The translations under genes and the position numbers were made by a program. Below the pieces are notes generated by a model that was given only the letters and a program-made list of their open reading frames with translations, did no database searches and had not been told where the DNA came from. Positions 24,373 to 34,719 of a DNA stretch of 64,000 nucleotides are shown here, one piece after another; position 1 is the first letter of the stretch; each line of letters starts with the position of its first letter. The stretch is from Dichetophora obliterata (Eukaryota > Arthropoda > Insecta > Diptera > Sciomyzidae), in NCBI GenBank assembly GCA_963920525.1, contig OY986438.1:182760888-182824887 (forward strand), written 5' to 3'.

Positions 24373-24843
24373 TATATTTAGTGGCATGGCCTTTGTTTTT
24401 AAACACATGTTCAATCCTTTTAGGCATAGAGTCTACTAATTGCTGATATTTAATAACACATAAAGAATTCCATGCTGCCTGTATATTTAGCCACAACTCC
24501 TGCATTTCCTAGAATTTTGTGGACCGACAATGTCTTAAACTTGTTTCCAAAGGTTTTCTATAGGGTAGAGATCTGGCGATTGAGCCGGCCAATCCAATAG
24601 CTTAACATTTTTATTTCGAAACCATTCTTTGGTACAGTTTGCTGTGTGTTTAGGATCATTATCCTGCTGAAAGGTCCAAATAATGGGCTTATTTTCTTTA
24701 GCAAAAGCAAACATAACATTTTCCAAAATATTAAAGTAGCTTTCTTTACTCATAACTCCTTCCACGAGATGTATTGGCCAAACTACGTACTATGAAAAAC
24801 ATGCCCAAACCATTTTGTTCGCGGCGCCATGTTTTACAGTCTT
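24372..24843 (-). pseudogene. Tc1 transposase, C-terminal part
   Basis: Reading from 24843 gives TVKHG and MVWACFS, a stop, then HLVEGVMSKESYFNILENVM. The second catalytic Asp is in WTFQQDNDPKHTA. The block WPAQSPDLYPIENLW puts the Glu exactly 34 residues after it (DD34E). After LWKQV there is a frame break. The tail ELWLNIQAAWN...VDSMPKRIEHVFKNKGHATKY continues in another frame down to about 24372, where the LINE copy 1 begins. It belongs with the N-terminal part at 26053-26552; the LINE at 24853-26041 separates the two. Confidence 0.85.
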
Positions 24844-24852
24844 TTTTGTATA

Positions 24853-26041
24853 TCTTTTACAATTTAAAAAATTGTCCAGCTATAAAACGGTAATAAGTGG
24901 TGTTCCTCAAGGGTCGAACCTTGGTCTCCTCTTATTTTCTATCTTTTTAAATGATATTTTTGCTGTTTTTTATCATTCTTCTATACATACTTATGCGGAC
25001 GATATTCAGATCTATCACTGCTACAGAATTAATGAGGACCTAAGAAACATTTATCAGTGGGCAATTAGCAATGGACTCCAACTAAATGCTGCCAAATCTT
25101 ATATTCTCCCTATCTGTAAAAATAAATCTTTCCTTAATAACATTCCTGACCTCTACATTGGCTCAAATAAGCTAAGTGTTGTGTCAAAAATTGTAAATCT
25201 GGGTTATTGTATGAATTCTTCTCTATCTTGTGTTGATCATGTTAATAGCGTTGTTTGTAAAGTTTATTACATCCTGCGAAATTTAAGAATGTCTGCTTGT
25301 CTTTGTACGCTTGATCTAAGGCGAATGCTAGTAAAGCAATTTGTCTTACCTGTTATAACATACTCTGACGTGGTGTACAGTAAACTCGACTCATCTTCCC
25401 TGCTAAAACTTAATATTGCATATAACTATGCCACGCGGTTTGTTTTCGGTTTAAAAAAGTTTGACCACCTCTCTCACTTTAGAAATGCATTACTTGGGTG
25501 CAGTTTGGTTGATTATTTAAATGCTAGAAACTGTATCTACCTTCATAAAATAATACATAGTAAAACTCCTTATTACCTATATGAAAAACTGCAGTTCAGT
25601 TTGTCTAGAAGATGCAAGATACTTATAGTTCCAAGACATGGCTCTCTAACTTCTTCCAATCTTTTTTTCATTAATGCCATAAGACTGTGGAATGCGTTAC
25701 CACGTAACTTAAGAGAAATCGATCGGGCGGAAAATTTTAGGCAATCTATTTTAACTCACTTCTCAACTTCTTAACTTCTTCAACTTAATTTATTTTTCTA
25801 TCCTTTTTCTTTTATCTTTACATATTCTTATTCTTAATTCATATTATTGTACTTATATTTATTGATACAATATTTTTTTGATTATATTATTATTAATCTC
25901 TTAATCATTGTCTAATGTAATTCATTATCTTATTTATAGTCACTGTCATTAATTTGTTGTTAAATCTAAACAATTTGTTTATTATCTTAACCTATTTATA
26001 GGTATTTTTACTTGTTGTATTGTAAAAGAACTTAGTTCTTA
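24853..26041 (+). mobile_element. 5'-truncated LINE fragment inside the Tc1 transposase
   Basis: The insertion is flanked by TTTTTTGTATA (24842-24852) and TTTTTTATATA (26042-26052), an 11-bp duplication with one change. It carries an open frame to 25774 covering the distal half of a non-LTR reverse transcriptase: VISGVPQGSNLG, TYADDIQIYH (catalytic YADD), the thumb (ISNGLQLNAAKS), and a C-terminal region with TRFVFGLKKFDHLSHF and RLWNALPRNLREIDRAENF. It is a different LINE family from 23171-24372. The 3' end TTGTATTGTAAAAGAAC recurs at 63431, and a decayed relative lies at 39826-40560. The coding part has no stop before 25774, so it inserted fairly recently, but the 5' half is missing. Confidence 0.85.
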
Positions 26042-26052
26042 TTTTTTATATA

Positions 26053-26552
26053 AAAATACAAATCTCGGATTAAACTCTGTGTTGGGTGGCCGTCTAACAT
26101 TGTGTCTGCTAACTGATCCGAAAAAATTAAACTTACATTCGTCGCGCCAGAACCAATTTTTGTGTCTTTCCTTTGCTTTATATTTTTTTTTTCTTAGCCA
26201 CGGGACCTTTCGTGGTGACCATGATGGGAGCTTGTACTCTACTAACCTTCTTCTTACTGTCCTTGAACTCACGTTGGCTTGAGTTCCTTGAACTGCATTC
26301 AAAATTTTTTTTTAGATACAAAAGGATCTTTTTTCGCCTCCATCGCAATTAAACGGTCAGTTTTTTTGGTGGTTGTCCTTAGACATCCTCTAATTTTACC
26401 CTTAGATTTAGTCTAAAAAGCATTTTGTACTATTCACAAAGAGCACCCCAGAGTGCTTGCAATATTTCGGTACGATAAGCCATCTTTTTTCTAACTTTTT
26501 ATAATATCTCTTTTTTCGGCCGAACAATGTTTGTTGCGCCGTATTTTCTTGT
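26053..26552 (-). pseudogene. Tc1 transposase, N-terminal part
   Basis: Read on the minus strand, the segment begins near 26552 (KIRRNKHCSAEKRDIIKS). It shows two helix-turn-helix stretches with stops and frameshifts (SYRNIASTLG; then KKDPFVSKKKILNAVQGTQANVSSRTVRRRL across several pieces). The first catalytic region follows, WFWRDECKFNFFGS, with the first Asp in the DE pair. It stops at NPRF, where the LINE insertion begins. The other side of that insertion (24843) resumes with KTVKHG. It is a single broken Tc1-type gene. Confidence 0.85.
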
Positions 26553-27263
26553 CTAAAAAAAATAAATATTTAAACAAAATAGAGCTCAACAAAATAAATA
26601 AGCCTTTATACAATACCTCTTTCAAAGGCTTCTGTTTTTATGCAAAGTATACACCTTTTTTTAAAATATTCGCAAACAACTTATGCTGTATTTATCTTAT
26701 TGTCCAACCTTTCAACTCGATTAACAGTTATTTTCGGTTGCACATGACATGACATTGGAAGTGCTGCCACCTGACACAACTTTGTCTTGGTATAATATAC
26801 ATCTTAGCAAAAGGGTTTCGCATTCGATAAATACTTTGCCACATTTTAATAACAAATTCTGTCATTGCACTGTATTTATTTTTTTGTCCATCACTGTATG
26901 TTTATCATCTGTTCAAAAAAAAGTGATTGTATATTCTATTTGGATAGAAGTCATGTCCATTTGGAGACTATCAATTGCTTGGTAAACCATAGCATTTAAT
27001 AACCCGTTCATGCTACACCCTTTTCACATACAAATAACACTAGAAAAAGCAATTTAACGCAACTTTTATTTTGCTTTTTGTATGTGTCACCCTGCGTTTC
27101 GTCGATCCTTCCGAAATTCGAAATTAATTTTTTGTCACATGTCAATAACAAATATAATAAACAAAGGCAATAAGTAAAGGATTGTAAGTATTTCTATATA
27201 TTTAGTTATAATAAAACAATTATAGACGTTTATCTTTTTTTTCCCTAAAATATCAAAGGATTT

Positions 27264-28392
27264 GCATAACCCAATACATTCGTTTGCGGACGACAGCAGC
27301 ATTGTCATTCATATTCATTCAAAAAAAACACAAGCTCTATGAAAATTGAGAGAAAGAGGCAAAATATGAATGACACACTACACAGTAAAAAATATGAGGA
27401 TAAATTTTATACTATTTGATATATATCTAAGTCCAAACCAAAAATGTTATAAAAATTATACCATCAAATCCTATAAATTTTTCCAGACCATTTTTCTCGT
27501 CAGACCAATCGAAACCACTATATTTTTCAATTTATTTATTTTAAATTTAAAAATTTCGGTGAATTTTTTACTTTCGAACCAGAATATATTTTGATTTACA
27601 CTTGATATCCATATAAAATTTTTAAATTATATTTGTTTTATTATTTTTATAATATTGATTATTTGGTATTATAAATTTATACCACACAAATGTTGTAAAA
27701 AAGATAAAATTTACCCTCAAATTTTTTACTGTGTACTTAATGATCTACAAAAAATCTCCGAGTGGGGTCTTGCTAATAGAGTAGAGTTCAATGCAAGCAA
27801 GACCCAGTGCTGTCTATTAACCCACAAGCGTGTGGATTGCCCTTTAGGATCTTGTGGAATCAGCCGCTTTTGACGTTCTGGGCATATCGATCCAATCTGA
27901 TCTTCGTTGGAATGGTCATATTTTCAATGTGTCGAAAGAAGCGGGCAAGTGCCTAGGTTTTCTAAAACGGTGCAAAAAATATTTCACTTCAGCTGATCTT
28001 CGCATGATCTACACCTTATTTATTAGGCCAAAAATGGAGTACAATTCGCACCATAGGAAGTGTTCAGCGGAGATACATGGCCTGACGCCACCAGCTCTTG
28101 TGTTTCCCAGGTCCACTCGGGCAGCTGTCCAATCCCACCCTTTACCATTACATCGATGCCTAATAGAACCTCGCATTACCGTGATAATTCGTTCTTTGGT
28201 CGCACGGTTAAGTTGTGGAATAGTTTCCCTGCGAGTGTGTTTCCCAGCAGTGTTAAGCTGTGCAAATTTAAAACAAATCTTCACCGACACTACTCCATCT
28301 ATCCACCCTCCAACTAACTATCACCCATCTTCCGAATCAACACGATGCTTATAGGGGGCATCCCCTGAGCGTTGGTTCAGTCTAAAAAAAAA
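27264..28392 (+). mobile_element. LINE copy 2 of the 23171-24372 family, with a MITE inside
   Basis: From GCATAACCCAATACATTCG onward this matches copy 1 nearly base for base, starting later (5' truncation after motif B). It differs by three events: a MITE at 27381-27733 inserted in the region coding MNDTLLND; a short deletion near 27845 that removes the APLNINGVD part; and a deletion near 28045, where copy 1 has about 155 extra bases (TACATTTGGGCAGGGG ... TATTACCATG). It ends with AGTCT and a short A tail (28384-28392). It lies only about 370 bp beyond the right end of the Tc1 element. It is non-functional. Confidence 0.88.
27381..27733. mobile_element. 353-bp MITE with CACAGTAAAAAAT ends, in a LINE
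   Basis: The ends are CACAGTAAAAAATATGAGGA and, inverted, CACAGTAAAAAATTTGAGGG, with matching sequence continuing to about 31 bp (TAAATTTTAT). TA lies outside both (27379-27380 and 27734-27735). Removing the MITE and one TA restores the reading of LINE copy 1 at the same place (GACACACT/CCTTAATG against GACACAC TA CTTAATG). It has no coding content and is AT-rich. TA flanks point to a Tc1/mariner-mobilised family. Confidence 0.9.
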
Positions 28393-28393
28393 G

Positions 28394-30260
28394 GAAAGCG
28401 ATAAGCATGGACGAATAGCCAACATGAACGCAGTTCGAAAAAGCATGTTTGAAAACGCAACAAGCAACCTTTTAATTTAAGCATGAACATTAGGTAGGAG
28501 CTATTTGTTCCGGTCGAAAATTTTTGGATTTGGAAGTTTTGGATTCTACCTGAAAATATGAGTTAAAAACTCTTTGGAAAATCGTTTAAAGATTCCTTGG
28601 AAAAATTGGGAGTATTTGCAAAAAAAACCCTTATTTAAGATTTTAAACAGCATCCTGTGAGAATTATAATTTTTTACTGACGAAAACCTGAAAACATTAT
28701 TAATATTAACATGGACGTAGCCAGGTTTTACTCAGGGGGGCCCATTTTTTGTTTCATGTAGCTGAAATAAAATTGTTTTTTTTAAATATTGTCTTTATTG
28801 AGAAAAATATAAAATGAAATTGGAAACAAAATTGAATTAAACGCGATTTAACAAAAGCGGAAATCAAAGTATTCATCGGCGCGAATCTTCAGCAAAGCAA
28901 TTTAAGAAATTATAATTCAGCTTCTCTTTTTCCTCTTAAATCAAATTCCTGTGCACGCTTTAAAGGAATAAAAACGCCGTTGTAAGGATGATTTTAATAA
29001 GTCGAGATATGGTATGAACAGCGACAACTTCCAATATTTGAAGGGTAATGTTGCTGAATGGTTTGTAAGCAGATTTAAATTTTTGCCTGAAGCAGTGTTT
29101 ACTAAACTGGATGATTGGAGGATTGGTCTTTCCCACGAACTGGCAAGTCGTGAGATTCACAAAAAAACTATAACCGAAATAACAGAAGACAAAACCTTTC
29201 GATTTTGTTCCAGTAATTTGTTGTGACCAGACAGCATAATTACATCAACAAGTAGGTCAGTAATTAATGCGTGAACTGCTTCTGCTGATTCTATGTGCCA
29301 ATGACTTGGCTTCTACAATACTCATACATACAACACTCAACGAGTGATCTTAAAACGGCTTGAACGTTTTAAAGTGAAAAGAGGGAACAGTAGAATCAAA
29401 GTACACATTTTAATTTTTTTGAGTATATTAACCACGGCTCATAGATTTGTAGAAAATTGTGGCAAGATTTCAGTTTGGGTCCAATCGTGTCCTCCTTAAA
29501 ACCTCAGATTTCATGAGGAACCCAAGGGTATTTGAGCATTTGCAACTTCTGAGATGTACTCATAAGGGCACACCGGCCAACCCACTTGCCCAAATCGTGT
29601 TCACAGAAACTGTCACTATTGCATGTGCTAGAAGAAGCAGATGTAGATATATTCTTTTGCAATTAAAAGCACGAAAATGGGTGCAAGCAACTCATCATCC
29701 TCTTCCATTCTGCTCTCATTGTCACTCAATTTTATTTTCTTGACTGTAAAGAAAATTGATTAGAAAATAAACATAGACCTTATAATTTGAATTTACTTAA
29801 TATAAACTTACCACAAAATAAAACCTTCTTATATTCCCATCTATAAAAAAAAATATAAATTAAAAAATGCACAAATAAATCCAATCAGAACTTTCATATT
29901 GAACAACTGATTTGGTTTCGTTAGTTATGACAACGAACGTTAGTGTTGATGAAAAATCGACCAACGACCCTGCAGTCCAAGGCATCGTGCACGAATATGT
30001 CATGTAATTTCCTAAAGAAACTTACTGCGTGAGTTACATTTGTCGATAAATGTTTAACAAACCTGTATTGTTTTTGTCAAATCGGCAGCAGTAAGCTTTA
30101 AAACTGTGCACGAATTTGAAACTTTTGTATGAGACTTTCGTCAATGAAATGTATAAACAAATCAGCATATTTCGTCAAAGAGGAAGAAAAATCGTGCATG
30201 ATTCATTCAAGAATTCTTTCAGACTTTGACTACTAGGGAATTGTGCAGCTCAGCATGCAA
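28394..30260. other. Non-coding stretch with a lone hAT-type end
   Basis: At 28712-28760 the sequence GGACGTAGCCAGG followed by a G-rich stretch (CAGGGGGGCCCA) resembles the start of hAT elements with CAG..CGTAGCCAG termini such as 49584-52727. No matching opposite end was found. Small open frames at 29014-29226 and 29459-29743 have no recognisable motif. Confidence 0.4.
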
Positions 30261-30522
30261 TACACATACCTCAGCAAAATAGTTATATGTGCAACACTTC
30301 AAATACAATTCTAAGCAAACATAACTTCATTTGTTTTTATATTTTTTTTATTGAAATAGTATTGAGGACTTAAATGTAAAACAAGACATAGATTATTTAA
30401 AAAACTTGTTGCTATTAAAAAAACTATAATGTATTTAAAAAGTTCATAGAAAATATTTATACGTGCATAAACTATTTTTATTGATTTTATAGAATAAAAT
30501 ATAAATATATATAGATTTTATA

Positions 30523-30568
30523 AAAGAATATGTCTTCCTTTCTTATAAGAATGGAAGACATATTCTTT
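30523..30568. repeat. Perfect 16-bp hairpin
   Basis: AAAGAATATGTCTTCC (30523-30538) faces its exact inverse GGAAGACATATTCTTT (30553-30568) across a 14-base loop. The loop itself contains the palindrome TCTTATAAGA. It lies in the 3' part of the Tc3-like element, just downstream of its transposase. Confidence 0.9.
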
Positions 30569-30629
30569 ATACTTATATATGACTTGGCTAAACGTGAAAG
30601 GCATGCAGTACATCAACGATCTGAGGATG

Positions 30630-31510
30630 TAGCCATTGATTTTCTGCCATTTATCTTAAAGAACTGTTTTCAGATACTTCTGACGCCCGTTTTAACAAAC
30701 TTGGGCCGAAAGAATTCCCCACAGGTTTTCGATAAAATTCAAGCCATGACGAACAGCAGGTCACTACAGTACGGGCATATTTAAGATTTATTGAAAGTCA
30801 TTTGTGGCTCGGGAAGAATTTGTTGGTGCGTTGTCCTGCTGAACAGTCCAGCTATCCTGGTGTTTATAGCATGTGAACTCAATAAATACATCATCTAATA
30901 ACTCAATATACATTTGTGCATTCGATTTGCACGAAATAAGATACAAGGGAGACTATCAAAGTATCTGAAACCAACTGAAATCATCAATGATCCCCGCCCA
31001 TGGTTACGCGCATACCTAATTTGTCGTGGCTATCGTAAATTGTGCCGGAATTTCTATCAACCTTCGGGCCCGTCAAGGTGTTCCCATCACACAATATGAC
31101 ATTCCCAAATTCTTTCTCACAAAATTTGTATTTTTCGGCATATGCTGGACTGGCCGCAATGTGTCATGGTAGAAGCCTGGGTTGAGAGAAGGGCGATTCA
31201 TAACTAACGTTGGCATTTTCATCCAAAATTTCAAATGCGCTCCAAATGCGCTGCAATTCCTCCACAACTCATCCCCCTTTCTCCACAGCAAGACGTCGAA
31301 TTCGTCTTTTGTGCCGTTGGTCAATCACGGATTTTCTTTCACTATGCTTGATTATAGCATAGTTCCCAGGGTCTTTTAAAAAATTTGTTAGGGTGTGTTG
31401 GTGACGATTTGTCCTAGCAGCCATAGCACCTAATTTTATACCGACTTCATTGAAGCCTTTTATATTTCAACGATCTTCTTCAGATACAGTGGAACCACTT
31501 GTTGCATTTT
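30630..31510 (-). pseudogene. Tc3-like transposase, heavily mutated
   Basis: From about 31507 the minus strand reads ATSGSTVSEEDR, stop, NIKGFNEVGIKLGAMAARTN. Then NFLKDPGNYAIIK and RHKRRIRRLAVEKG follow, corresponding to the bipartite helix-turn-helix region of Tc3 (a xLKDPxxY block followed by the second domain). The first catalytic region is seen in shifted frames as EFGNVILCDG and LDGPEG, with a basic HNLR block behind it. The second Asp is in WTVQQDNAPTNSSRATNDF. The third acidic residue is in NFIENLWGILSAQV. The SPDLNP block before it is damaged. At least five frame breaks or stops are present, so it is an old relic. Confidence 0.7.
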
Positions 31511-31668
31511 TATTTAAAAAATAAGATAACTCTAAAATATGCTCATATTTTGTTTTAAAAAATGTATTATTATTATGTTTATGGTTTTTCTTTCTAAGGT
31601 TATCAACAAAATTTCGTAATTTTTACGTTACAGCAGTTAAAACACAAAAAAAAGAAATTGTGCACATA

Positions 31669-32971
31669 CAGGGTAGCCCAGAAAGATCGAAGTGGTGTGA
31701 ATTCCTTATAACTTTTTATTTAAGACATATTTTTTAATTTTTTTTTTTTTAAATACAGTAAATTTATAGGGAATATTTTTATTTTATTAGTTATGAAAAA
31801 TGATATCCTGCAAGTGGTGGTCATTTTCTGCTTGGCACAAATGTGCTCTTTCCAACACATTTTCCATGACCTTTCGCAAAACTTCCGGTGTTATGTTGTT
31901 AATTTCGTCTCGAATATTGGTTTTTAATTCCTTAATAGTCCTAGGCTTATTAACATAAACTTTCCCTTTCAAATAACCCCAAAGAAAACAGTCTGGAGCG
32001 GTTAAATCCGGTGAACGCGGAGGCTAAATAAAATTGCTTCTAAGCGAAATTATTCTTTCACCAAAGATGTCGCGTAAAAGAGCCATTGTGGCCCTCGCAG
32101 TATGCGCTGTGGCTCCATCCTGTTGGAACCATATTTGCGGATGGTTTTCCACGGCTGGCCTTACAAAATTTTCCAACATGGCCCGATATCGATTACCATT
32201 GACGGAAATGGCGACACCTCGTTCATTTTCAAAAAATATGGGCCAATGATCCTTTCTGAAAAAACACCGCACCAAACAGTACACTTAACTGGGTATAATT
32301 GTCGTTGATGAAGTACTCTCGGGTTTTCCGTAGCCCATATCCTACAGTTTTGCTTGTTAACGAACCCATTTAATTGGAAATGGGCTTCGTCACTCATAAC
32401 TAAGTTATGAATAAAGTAAGGATTCTCTTGTGCTTTTTGCTGGAAATAAATTGCATAATCAAGTCGTTGCTGGTAATCTGTCGGTTTCAATTCTTGGACA
32501 AGTTGACTTTTGTTTGGAAACATTCTTATTGTATGCAAAATTCACTGCAGCGACCCTCTTGAGAGGCCAAGTTGTGTCGAACGTCTCCTGGTTGATGTTT
32601 CTGGATCCTCCCGAACACTCTCCTGTACCAGTTCAATATTGTCAAACGTGTGCACAGTTCGTAGTCTGGTGGAACCAAGAAGGTTTCTTACTACTCCTTC
32701 TTGTCGAAAATTTGCAACCAGACGGTTTATTGTTGACTGAGAGGGGCAACCCGCACATTAAATTGACGACGGTATGCACGCTGAGTCAACACAATGGACC
32801 GTTGATTTGAAAAGTAAATTTCAACGATTCGGGCTCGTTGTTCAGTTGTGTATTGCTCCATTATAAATTGTCCAAGTCTTCTTTACAAAATACTAAAAAG
32901 AAAAGAAAAAAAAATTATAATAAAAAAGTTATAAGGAATTCACACCACTTCGGTCTTTCTGGGCCACCCTG
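31669..32971 (-). mobile_element. DD41D element nested in the Tc3-like element
   Basis: This 1303-bp element has about 52-bp inverted ends, CAGGGTRGCCCAGAAAGAYC continuing through GAAGTGGTGTGAATTCC, with only three or four differences between the two ends. It is flanked by TA (31667-31668, 32972-32973). These are the best-matched termini of the DD41D copies here and indicate a young insertion, although the transposase is already broken. Confidence 0.92.
31787..32861 (-). pseudogene. DD41D transposase, DDD retained but frame broken
   Basis: It starts with MEQYTTEQRARIVEIYF at 32861. The DNA-binding half is broken by a frameshift near 32735 and by TGA in SLQ*ILHT near 32545. From 32538 it reads LVQELKPTDY, then the first Asp in LVMSDEAHFQLNG. 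A one-base loss in the A run at 32231-32236 shifts frame just before FENERG. The second Asp is in WFQQDGATAHTA. TAG replaces an expected Trp before PPRSPDLTAPD. The third Asp is 41 residues after the second. The C-terminus (HHLQDIIFHN) is complete. It resembles the 41627 copy at its N-terminus (MEQYT). Confidence 0.86.
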
Positions 32972-33159
32972 TATAAATATTTTCTATTGCACACGCGATT
33001 CACGCTACTACGAATACGAGGAAGAGAAGAATTCTCTGTTCGTCCAATAAACTCCATTCTTTAAAAAAAATTTTGGCAAACTCAAAAAAATTGTATTGTT
33101 ATAAACCAGGGAGAAAAAATAAAAAATATTTGTGCACATATAAATATTTTACTGAGGTA

Positions 33160-33230
33160 CGTGTCAGGGAGACTTGAACCTCGGCCGCTTGAGTGTAAGT
33201 ACATCAGCTTATCCATTCGACCACCACAGT
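33160..33230 (-). other. tRNA-like sequence with A and B boxes
   Basis: On the minus strand TGGTCGAATGG (33223-33213) matches the RNA polymerase III A box. GGTTCAAGTCT (33180-33170) matches the B box and T-loop, 43 bases downstream, the tRNA spacing. The acceptor, anticodon and T stems pair poorly, so it is a tRNA relic or the head of a SINE rather than a working tRNA. Its 3' side abuts the right end of the Tc3-like element. Confidence 0.45.
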
Positions 33231-33403
33231 TGTTAAACAATCGTCGCTTAATTTACTTCATTAAGAATCGTTTGCTTTGTAAGTAATTTTAAAGTACTTT
33301 TTGTAGAAAAACAAGAAAAGCATCCTTAAAATAAATCACTTGTGGTGTATCAAAAAAGAAAAACTTACATGTATTTCTATGAAATATTCAAGTGTTGTAA
33401 CTT

Positions 33404-33617
33404 ATGGCGTTTTCGTTTCTCGAAAAAATGTTGCATTTTCTCTGCCCTCTTTCTGCCATCTTTGAGAAATTTGAATTTTTTTCTTCTTTTGAGATCAGTA
33501 TTTTCGTGAAAAGAACACGATTCAATTGTAGTGGTCACTATTTTTATTCGCAAGGGGGCAGAATTTCCAAAAAGGGCAGAAAAAATGTTGCATTTTTTCG
33601 AGAAACGAAAACGCCAT
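33404..33617. mobile_element. 214-bp MITE or foldback
   Basis: ATGGCGTTTTCGTTTCTCGA is found at 33404 and, inverted, at the right end (33617). The perfect match runs 27 bp and then imperfectly to about 48 bp (AAAAAATG, ATTTT, TCTGCCCT). The 115-bp spacer has no coding content. No target duplication could be fixed. Confidence 0.8.
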
Positions 33618-34285
33618 TATATTTCTCAAAATTTAAGAAATAATGCTGTTTTTCTTCAAATTATTTCTGCTTTTATACAATTTTTGAAAATTTAACTTTT
33701 ATCATGCCTTCATCTTTTATATTTACGTAAAAACTTGTCTTCAAAACTAAGAAGCTGTTTTGATAAAGTTGCAAAGGAATCAAGACGTCCGGTCATTAAA
33801 TCATGTAAAAATTCTTTACATAAGGAAAAACTTCTATAGAATATAGAAAAACCCATGCCTATCAATTAAAGTCACAGTTTCTATATTTAAGGAAAGCAGA
33901 CTTTTTTAAGTGTGGTTTTTTATATTACTTGTTTTGCGCAATTAGTACTCTTATGAAATACTCTGTTCTGGACGGACTTACTCAAAAGAGTCATGAAAAA
34001 TTGCACCTCTCTGATGAAGTTTGGTTAAAGAAGCCGCCAAAGCCATTTGAATACATATTATATTTTTAAGAATATAATGGTACTGCATGTTCTTTAAAAT
34101 ATAACAATGGCTACTGCATCCGTTTTTATTAAAAACTTTAGTTTAAAAAACTCGCTTACTGGAAATCCCTTTACAGAGAATTTTTAACATGACCCGTTCT
34201 TGTTGTCGAGAATTCTCTTTAAATTCATAAAAGAAAGTAAAGTAAACTTGTTAATCGAAAAAAATCAGGCTTTTGACAACACAAC
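33618..34285. other. Non-coding, nothing recognised
   Basis: AT-rich sequence without element ends or coding signal. Confidence 0.5.
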
Positions 34286-34719
34286 AGTTCACGGTGTGCA
34301 GGAAGCAACTTTTATTCAACCTGAAATGTCGACGCAATCTGAGTATGCAGATGTTTGAAGAACCATCTACAGATGCAGAATTCATTGTTGTTAAAATCCT
34401 ATGAGTTCGTTTAAGGGGGTGAATCGATTTTTTTATAGTAAGAAAATCGTTTTTCTTTTATATCATAATTAGGTAGTAAAATAATTAAAAAATATGTACT
34501 CAATGTTTAAAAAAGGATATAACTTCAAATATTTGCAATTTAATAAATGAAAAAATTCAATCTAGTAATGGATCCGGTAAGAAAACGTGTGTTATTATAA
34601 ATCCAAAATAGCAAAAAAGTATAAATTTTGAAGAAAAATAATTAGATAATGTTTGTCTTTATTACCAGTAATACTATTTTTTTCATTGTGTAATGACTTT
34701 AATATTTACATATTTAGAG

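Larger units (their letters stand above)
22875..26896 (-). mobile_element. Tc1-type (DD34E) element carrying two LINE insertions
   Basis: The inverted ends are CAGTTATGGACAAAAAAATA and CAGTGATGGACAAAAAAATA, each followed by AATAC. TA lies on both sides (22873-22874, 26897-26898). Without its two LINE guests (23171-24372 and 24853-26041) the element would be about 1.63 kb, the usual size of a Tc1 element. The transposase is on the minus strand and is split in the order expected from these insertions. The first guest landed right after the last transposase codons and the second in the middle of the catalytic domain. Confidence 0.9.
30263..33163 (-). mobile_element. Tc3-like element carrying a DD41D element
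   Basis: The inverted ends are CACATACCTCAGCAAAATAG and CACGTACCTCAGTAAAATAT, each followed by TTATATGTGCA, about 32 bp in all. The left outside bases are TA (30261-30262). The right outside bases are TC, probably a mutated TA. Excluding the nested element 31669-32971 (plus TA), it is about 1.6 kb. Its own transposase (minus strand, 30630-31510) resembles the Tc3 group. The nested insertion lies upstream of the transposase start. Confidence 0.8.

Noticed and set aside
25340..25360. CAGGTAAG on the minus strand as a splice site
   Set aside because: Inside LINE coding sequence and without a pyrimidine tract.
29014..29226. 70-codon frame with protein-like composition
   Set aside because: No recognisable motif and an overlapping frame of equal quality on the other strand.
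34290..34296. CACGGTG ends taken as proof of a Transib (RAG1-like) element
   Set aside because: The heptamer resembles Transib ends, but the flanks suggest 4 rather than 5 bp, the TIRs are far longer than usual, and the protein pieces do not look like a RAG1 core to me.
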